From the NCBI GenBank assembly GCA_023666975.1, contig JAMPAW010000136.1, forward strand, positions 1-9,036: DNA of 9,036 nucleotides, written 5' to 3'. The notes under the pieces were generated by a model. That model saw nothing but the letters and a program-made list of their open reading frames with translations, was not told where the DNA came from and ran no database searches. Below, piece after piece: positions 5,842-9,036 of the stretch. This DNA is from Clostridium sp. (GTDB taxonomy: Bacteria > Bacillota_A > Clostridia > Lachnospirales > Lachnospiraceae). Every line of letters begins with the position of its first letter. Positions within the stretch are counted from its first letter, which is position 1. Both the position numbers and the translations under genes were made by a program.

Positions 5842-7617
5842 ATGTCAGAGAAAAAAATCATGCTCGGCAACGAAGCAATTGCCAGAGGTGCATATGAGGC
5901 AGGCGTCAAAGTATCCGCTGCCTATCCGGGCACCCCAAGTACCGAGATTAGCGAAAATTTAGTACAATACCCCGAAATATACTGTGAGTGGTCACCAAAC
6001 GAAAAAGTTGCCATGGAAGTTGCTATCGGCGCATCGATCAGCGGTGTCCGCGCCATGGCTTCAATGAAGCATGTAGGCTTCAATGTGGCAGCAGACCCAA
6101 TGTATACTGCAGCTTACATTGGTGCAAACGGCGGTCTGGTTGCCGTAGTAGCCGATGACCCCGGAATGTACAGTTCACAAAATGAGCAGGATACCAGACA
6201 AATCTGCCGTGCGGCGCAGGTACCGGTATTGGAACCGTCCGATTCTCAGGAAGCAAAAGACTACATGAAGCTTGCCTTTTCACTTTCCGAGAAATACGAC
6301 ACTCCGATAGTACTTCGCACAACCACCCGTCTCGCCCATTCTCAGGGGCTGGTCGCTTTGGAAGAACGCCATGTGCCGGAAGATAAACCATACGAGAGTA
6401 ATGTAGCCAAAAATGTAATGATGCCTGCCAATGCCATTAAACGCCACATTTTTGTCGAAAAACGCATGAAGGATTTAGCGGAAGCTGCAAGCACATTAGT
6501 CGTTGCAGAAGACGGTCATTCCAAAGGCATCCCGTTAAATCACATGGAGATAAATGATACCAAGATAGGCTTTATTACCAGCGGTATTCCTTATACTTAT
6601 GTCAAGGAGGCATGTCCAAATGCTTCTGTTCTAAAGCTTGGCTTGGTACATCCGCTTCCGGAAGCATTGATCAGGGAGTTCGCCTCTAAAGTAGATACGC
6701 TTTATATCTTTGAAGAATTAGAGCCGGTCATTGAAGAACAGATACGTGCCTGGGGCATTAAATGTATCGGCAAAGAAGTGTTTACCGTTCAGGGTGAATA
6801 CAGTGCCAATCTGCTGCGAAAGGCTGTATTACAGGAAAATCCGAATATTAATAGACCTGCCGACGTTCCTGCAAGACCCCCACTTCTCTGTCCGGGCTGT
6901 CCACACAGAAGCGTCTATACTGTCCTCAATAAATTAAAAATCCATGCTGCAGGAGATATCGGCTGCTATACATTAGGCGCCGTTGCCCCTCTTAGCGTCG
7001 TAGATACCACAATTTGTATGGGTGCTTCCATTTCTTCCCTGCACGGAATGGAAATAGCAAAGGGTAAAGACTATATCAAAAACTGGGTTGCCGTCATCGG
7101 TGATTCCACTTTCATGCATACGGGTATCAATTCTTTAATGAATATGGTATATAATCAGGGCACAGGAACCGTGATTATTTTGGATAACTCTACCACAGGT
7201 ATGACCGGACATCAGGACCATGCTGCCACGGGCAAGACACTGCAGGGCAGGGAAGTTCCCGCCATTAACATTTACCATTTGTGCAAAGCACTGGGAATTG
7301 AGCATGTAATGGAAGTCAATGCTTTTGATATACAAGCACTGGAACGAATGATCAAGGAAGAAGTGGCCAGAGATGCAGTCTCGGTCATCATCACGAAATC
7401 TCCTTGTGCATTACTTAAAGAAGTACATTTTCCGAATAAATGTATTCCTGTACCGGAGAAATGTAAAAAGTGCGGTATGTGCTTGAAACCCGGCTGTCCT
7501 GCGCTTACCAAAAATCAGGACGGCACCATTTCCATTGATGCAAGCATGTGCAACGGCTGCGGTTTATGCAAAAATCTTTGCCCGTTTGATGCGATAGAGG
7601 AGGTGGCAAAATCATGA
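5842..7617 (+). CDS. iorA: Indolepyruvate ferredoxin oxidoreductase, alpha subunit
   Basis: This is the large subunit of the thiamine-diphosphate enzyme that converts indolepyruvate and other aryl pyruvates, with CoA, to aryl-acetyl-CoA and CO2 while reducing ferredoxin. It works in anaerobic aromatic amino acid catabolism. AAGGAGG (5829-5835) lies 6 nt before the ATG. The 591-aa length is normal for the family. The N-terminal POR-type domain carries YPGTPSTE (28-35). The IorA signature CPGCPHR is at 350-356 and GDIGCYTLG at 371-379. The TPP/Mg binding stretch runs from GDSTF (420) to ILDNSTTGMTG (446-456). Two C-terminal [4Fe-4S] motifs are CxxCxxCxxxxCP (541, 544, 547, 552) and CxxCxxCxxxCP (570, 573, 576, 580). 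All cluster cysteines are intact. Its stop overlaps the iorB start as ATGA. The usual alternative for such modules, pyruvate or 2-oxoglutarate oxidoreductase, is less likely given the IorA-specific architecture. Confidence 0.96.
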   Translation: MSEKKIMLGNEAIARGAYEAGVKVSAAYPGTPSTEISENLVQYPEIYCEWSPNEKVAMEVAIGASISGVRAMASMKHVGFNVAADPMYTAAYIGANGGLVAVVADDPGMYSSQNEQDTRQICRAAQVPVLEPSDSQEAKDYMKLAFSLSEKYDTPIVLRTTTRLAHSQGLVALEERHVPEDKPYESNVAKNVMMPANAIKRHIFVEKRMKDLAEAASTLVVAEDGHSKGIPLNHMEINDTKIGFITSGIPYTYVKEACPNASVLKLGLVHPLPEALIREFASKVDTLYIFEELEPVIEEQIRAWGIKCIGKEVFTVQGEYSANLLRKAVLQENPNINRPADVPARPPLLCPGCPHRSVYTVLNKLKIHAAGDIGCYTLGAVAPLSVVDTTICMGASISSLHGMEIAKGKDYIKNWVAVIGDSTFMHTGINSLMNMVYNQGTGTVIILDNSTTGMTGHQDHAATGKTLQGREVPAINIYHLCKALGIEHVMEVNAFDIQALERMIKEEVARDAVSVIITKSPCALLKEVHFPNKCIPVPEKCKKCGMCLKPGCPALTKNQDGTISIDASMCNGCGLCKNLCPFDAIEEVAKS

Positions 7618-8186
7618 CAGTAACCAAAAACATTATGATTGTCGGTGTAGGCGGACAGGGCACCCTGCTCACCAGCCGTATTCTTGGCGGTATCATTTCA
7701 ACCGCCGGATATGATGTAAAATTATCTGAAGTACACGGAATGGCACAGCGCGGCGGCTCCGTTGTGACTTTTGTACGGTATGGTGAAAAAGTTGCTGAGC
7801 CGATTGTAGAGGAAGGACAGGCTGACGTCCTGATTGCTTTCGAGCGTTTAGAAGCCCTCCGGTATGCACACTTTCTGAAACCGGGAGGCGCTCTGGTCGT
7901 CAACGACCAAAGAATTGACCCGATTACCGTTGTAACCGGTGCCGCACAATATCCGGAAAATATTATCAGTGAACTAGAACGAGACTACAAGGTATATCCG
8001 GTAGATGCAGCAGCAGAAGCACTTAAGCTGGGGAATCCCCGCGTATTTAACAATATCGTTTTGGGAGTTGCAGCCAAACATATGGATTTTAAGAAAGAAG
8101 ATTGGTTGGACGTTATTGCCAGCACAGTTCCGCCAAAAACAATTGAAATCAACCAAAAAGCCTTTTTGGTCGGATATGAAGCATAA
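7614..8186 (+). CDS. iorB: Indolepyruvate ferredoxin oxidoreductase, beta subunit
   Basis: The 190-aa small subunit partners IorA and belongs to the gamma-type POR catalytic family. It shows the N-terminal GVGGQGT (11-17) and EVHGMAQRGGSV (39-50) motifs typical of IorB and related POR/KOR gamma subunits. The start overlaps the iorA stop by 4 nt (ATGA), and GGAGGT (7599-7604) lies 9 nt upstream within the iorA coding region. Translation is therefore probably coupled, which suits a fixed subunit ratio. It is full length and ends before a terminator cluster. It has no metal-cluster cysteines of its own, as expected. Confidence 0.95.
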   Translation: MTVTKNIMIVGVGGQGTLLTSRILGGIISTAGYDVKLSEVHGMAQRGGSVVTFVRYGEKVAEPIVEEGQADVLIAFERLEALRYAHFLKPGGALVVNDQRIDPITVVTGAAQYPENIISELERDYKVYPVDAAAEALKLGNPRVFNNIVLGVAAKHMDFKKEDWLDVIASTVPPKTIEINQKAFLVGYEA

Positions 8187-8187
8187 A

Positions 8188-8222
8188 GTCAATAACCCCG
8201 CTGCAAGCAGCGGGGTATTGAC
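8188..8222. repeat. GC-rich perfect-arm hairpin after iorB
   Basis: GTCAATAACCCCGCTGC (8188-8204) pairs with GCAGCGGGGTATTGAC (8207-8222): 16 pairs with a single bulged A. No T-run follows, so it is not a classical terminator. From memory, the core CCCCGCTGC-AA-GCAGCGGGG joined to the next hairpin recurs between genes in Lachnospiraceae genomes. This would make it part of a dispersed intergenic repeat; that memory has not been checked. Confidence 0.7.
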
Positions 8223-8279
8223 CCTCGCGGCATTCGCCAAATGCTCGTGCAAGCACGCACTTGGCTCATTGCTCGCGGG
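8222..8279. repeat. Second long imperfect hairpin of the post-iorB repeat
   Basis: Paired blocks, from outside in, are CCC (8222-8224) with GGG (8277-8279), GCA with TGC, GCCAA with TTGGC, TGC with GCA, and GTGC (8247-8250) with GCAC (8253-8256). Small internal loops and bulges separate the blocks, and a 2-nt AA lies at the centre. The strict nesting over 58 nt indicates an evolved stem. It shares base 8222 with the preceding hairpin, so the two probably form one composite element. Confidence 0.65.
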
Positions 8280-8290
8280 AATAAAAACAC

Positions 8291-8330
8291 AAAATCCCGC
8301 CCTGTCACAAAACGACAGGACGGGATTTTT
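8291..8330 (+). terminator. Intrinsic terminator of iorAB, probably bidirectional
   Basis: AAAATCCCGCCCTGTC (8291-8306) pairs with GACAGGACGGGATTTT (8314-8329), 16 positions with one C-A mismatch, around a 7-nt ACAAAAC loop. The right arm ends in TTTTT (8326-8330). The left arm begins in AAAA, with further A runs upstream, so leftward transcription from the gene at 8393-8734 could stop here as well. Confidence 0.88.
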
Positions 8331-8341
8331 AATGCATTCGA

Positions 8342-8396
8342 CTAGTACAGTGAAAATCAGACAAGCCAAACTGCCAATCACTTGACGCTGTACTAG
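8342..8396. repeat. 55-bp segment bounded by perfect 9-bp inverted repeats
   Basis: CTAGTACAG (8342-8350) and CTGTACTAG (8388-8396) are perfect inverted copies enclosing 37 nt. GTGA (8350-8353) and TCAC (8378-8381) could extend the structure. The right arm contains the TAG stop codon (8393-8395) of the minus-strand gene. No T-run follows on either strand. It could be a 3'-end RNA hairpin or the footprint of a tiny inserted element. Confidence 0.55.
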
Positions 8397-8734
8397 AGGC
8401 GGAATTTCACTTGGATCGGCTCCTTCAGCGACTGCCCTCCTCTGGATTTCACCTTCGTTGTAATATTCAGAAAATAATCTGTATCCTGAGCATATGGCTC
8501 CAACGGTTCCAGCTCAATCTCCATAGTTGCATCATTATATGTAAATTTGGTAGACATTTTTGCACCGGTCTCACTCTGCACAAACAAATTATCCGAATTA
8601 ATCGTTGCCGGGTCCAGCGCAGTAGTGAAGCGGCACCGCCAGACAAATTTACCCGTCTTAAAACTTAGATTCTGTTTAACTCTATTCTCATACCCCTTTG
8701 GTATATCCTCAATCTCGATAAATTCCCTTGCCAT
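8393..8734 (-). CDS. Small Ig-like (SbsA/Big_5-type) domain protein without signal peptide
   Basis: A 113-residue protein. AGGAGG (8741-8746 on the minus strand) lies 6 nt before the ATG, and a promoter sits upstream, so the gene looks real. Residues about 32-112 fit the bacterial SbsA-like Ig fold: FTTALDPATINSDNLFV (36-52) is its typical opening strand and loop. YAQDTDYFLNITTKVKS (81-97) and GGQSL (99-103) are the usual late strands. Such domains normally occur as parts of large secreted surface proteins. Here one stands nearly alone, with a short charged N-terminus and no signal peptide, membrane segment or anchor. It is therefore either cytoplasmic, secreted by another route, or a fragment. 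It lies downstream of a peptidoglycan amidase gene on the same strand. No function can be assigned. Confidence 0.8.
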   Translation of the reverse strand: MAREFIEIEDIPKGYENRVKQNLSFKTGKFVWRCRFTTALDPATINSDNLFVQSETGAKMSTKFTYNDATMEIELEPLEPYAQDTDYFLNITTKVKSRGGQSLKEPIQVKFRL

Positions 8735-8785
8735 ATCTTACCTCCTAAATAACATCTAATATTGTATCGGCAGCCTGCTATTCAC

Positions 8786-8814
8786 ATTAAACCACAAAAA
8801 ATGTATTTAGACAA
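8786..8814 (-). promoter_or_regulatory. Extended -10 promoter for the Ig-like gene
   Basis: On the minus strand, TTGTCT (8809-8814) and TTTAAT (8786-8791, 5 of 6 to consensus) are 17 nt apart. TGTGG precedes the -10, giving an extended -10 TG. Transcription would begin near 8779, about 45 nt before the start codon. The 128-nt gap after the amidase gene shows no clear terminator, so read-through from the amidase is also possible. Confidence 0.6.
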
Positions 8815-8862
8815 TATTATTTTTGAATTTTTGTCCTGCCTGCCGCCACACAAATATCCCGA

Positions 8863-9036
8863 TTATTCTTTTTGATATTTATCCCTGTATTCCTCGACAA
8901 ATCCTTTAAAGACCTGCCAGCGGTCTTCATGCTCAACAAAATACTTGGGGCAGTTCTTACCGGTAACATCATAATGCCGTATTAAATGGTCCATGTCCAA
9001 ATGATAGTAATTCATCAATTTTGCCACCAGATATAC
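8863..9036 (-). CDS. N-acetylmuramoyl-L-alanine amidase, C-terminal part (runs off the window)
   Basis: Only the last 57 residues are inside the window, and the start lies beyond 9036. The frame is open to the edge and stops at TAA (8863-8865). The segment LIRHYDVTGKNCP (18-30 of the visible part) is the C-terminal signature of the amidase_2 (T7 lysozyme-type) family. The His (21), Lys (27) and Cys (29) have the spacing of T7 lysozyme His122, Lys128 and Cys130, so one zinc His, the zinc Cys and the catalytic Lys are present. The family hydrolyses the bond between N-acetylmuramate and L-alanine in peptidoglycan. It may be an autolysin or a prophage-derived endolysin, and the missing N-terminus would decide. 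No wall-binding domain follows the catalytic part at this end. Confidence 0.85.
   Translation of the reverse strand, partial: VYLVAKLMNYYHLDMDHLIRHYDVTGKNCPKYFVEHEDRWQVFKGFVEEYRDKYQKE

Noticed and set aside
7974..8385. Open frames on both strands across the end of iorB and the hairpin cluster (minus 7974-8381, plus 8005-8385).
   Set aside because: They cross the iorAB terminator and palindromic sequence, and overlap the well-supported iorB frame. Their products have no recognisable features.
8188..8396. Hairpin cluster considered as an attenuator or riboswitch for a downstream gene.
   Set aside because: No plus-strand gene follows within the window. The adjacent gene is convergent, so the cluster lies at the 3' ends of both units.

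Overview
The window looks like chromosomal DNA of an anaerobic, low-to-mid GC Firmicute. The best fit is the Lachnospiraceae or a related clostridial group. The reasons are the very strong AGGAGG-type ribosome binding sites, a T-box leader controlling a threonyl-tRNA synthetase of the clostridial MTCPFQ/FTISEGH type, a ferredoxin-linked indolepyruvate oxidoreductase, and two peptidoglycan-cleaving enzymes. The species cannot be read from the sequence.

Layout, left to right. (1) Positions 1-164 hold no gene but contain a long imperfect hairpin (97-157) just upstream of a secreted GH25 lysozyme with Ig-like, FnIII and two SH3-type domains (198-2081). (2) A sigma-A promoter (2098-2126) drives a threonine-type T-box leader with its terminator (2133-2438). 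The leader precedes a small single-pass membrane protein of unknown function (2473-2739) and thrS (2773-4782), and the unit ends in an intrinsic terminator (4811-4845). (3) On the minus strand lies a coiled-coil protein built from 14-residue (42-bp) tandem repeats (4911-5597), with its own promoter. (4) The divergent intergenic region (5604-5841) has back-to-back promoters and two inverted repeats. It leads into iorA-iorB (5842-8186), which overlap by 4 bp. (5) Positions 8187-8396 are a dense cluster of four inverted repeats, one of them a clear terminator. (6) On the minus strand are a small leaderless Ig-like (SbsA/Big_5-type) protein (8393-8734) and the C-terminal end of an N-acetylmuramoyl-L-alanine amidase (8863-9036), cut by the window edge.

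How the genes work together. The T-box reads uncharged tRNA-Thr and should raise expression of both thrS and the small membrane protein when threonine is short. IorA and IorB form one enzyme that oxidatively decarboxylates aryl pyruvates (from Trp, Phe and Tyr) to aryl-acetyl-CoA and reduces ferredoxin. The lysozyme and amidase act on cell wall but sit at opposite ends of the window with no evidence of joint control. No CRISPR array, phage module, intact insertion sequence, rRNA or tRNA was found. Most of the window is ordinary housekeeping and accessory chromosome. The less ordinary parts are the T-box-controlled membrane protein, the repeat-built coiled-coil gene, the two minus-strand promoters with a shared spacer motif, and the hairpin cluster after iorB.
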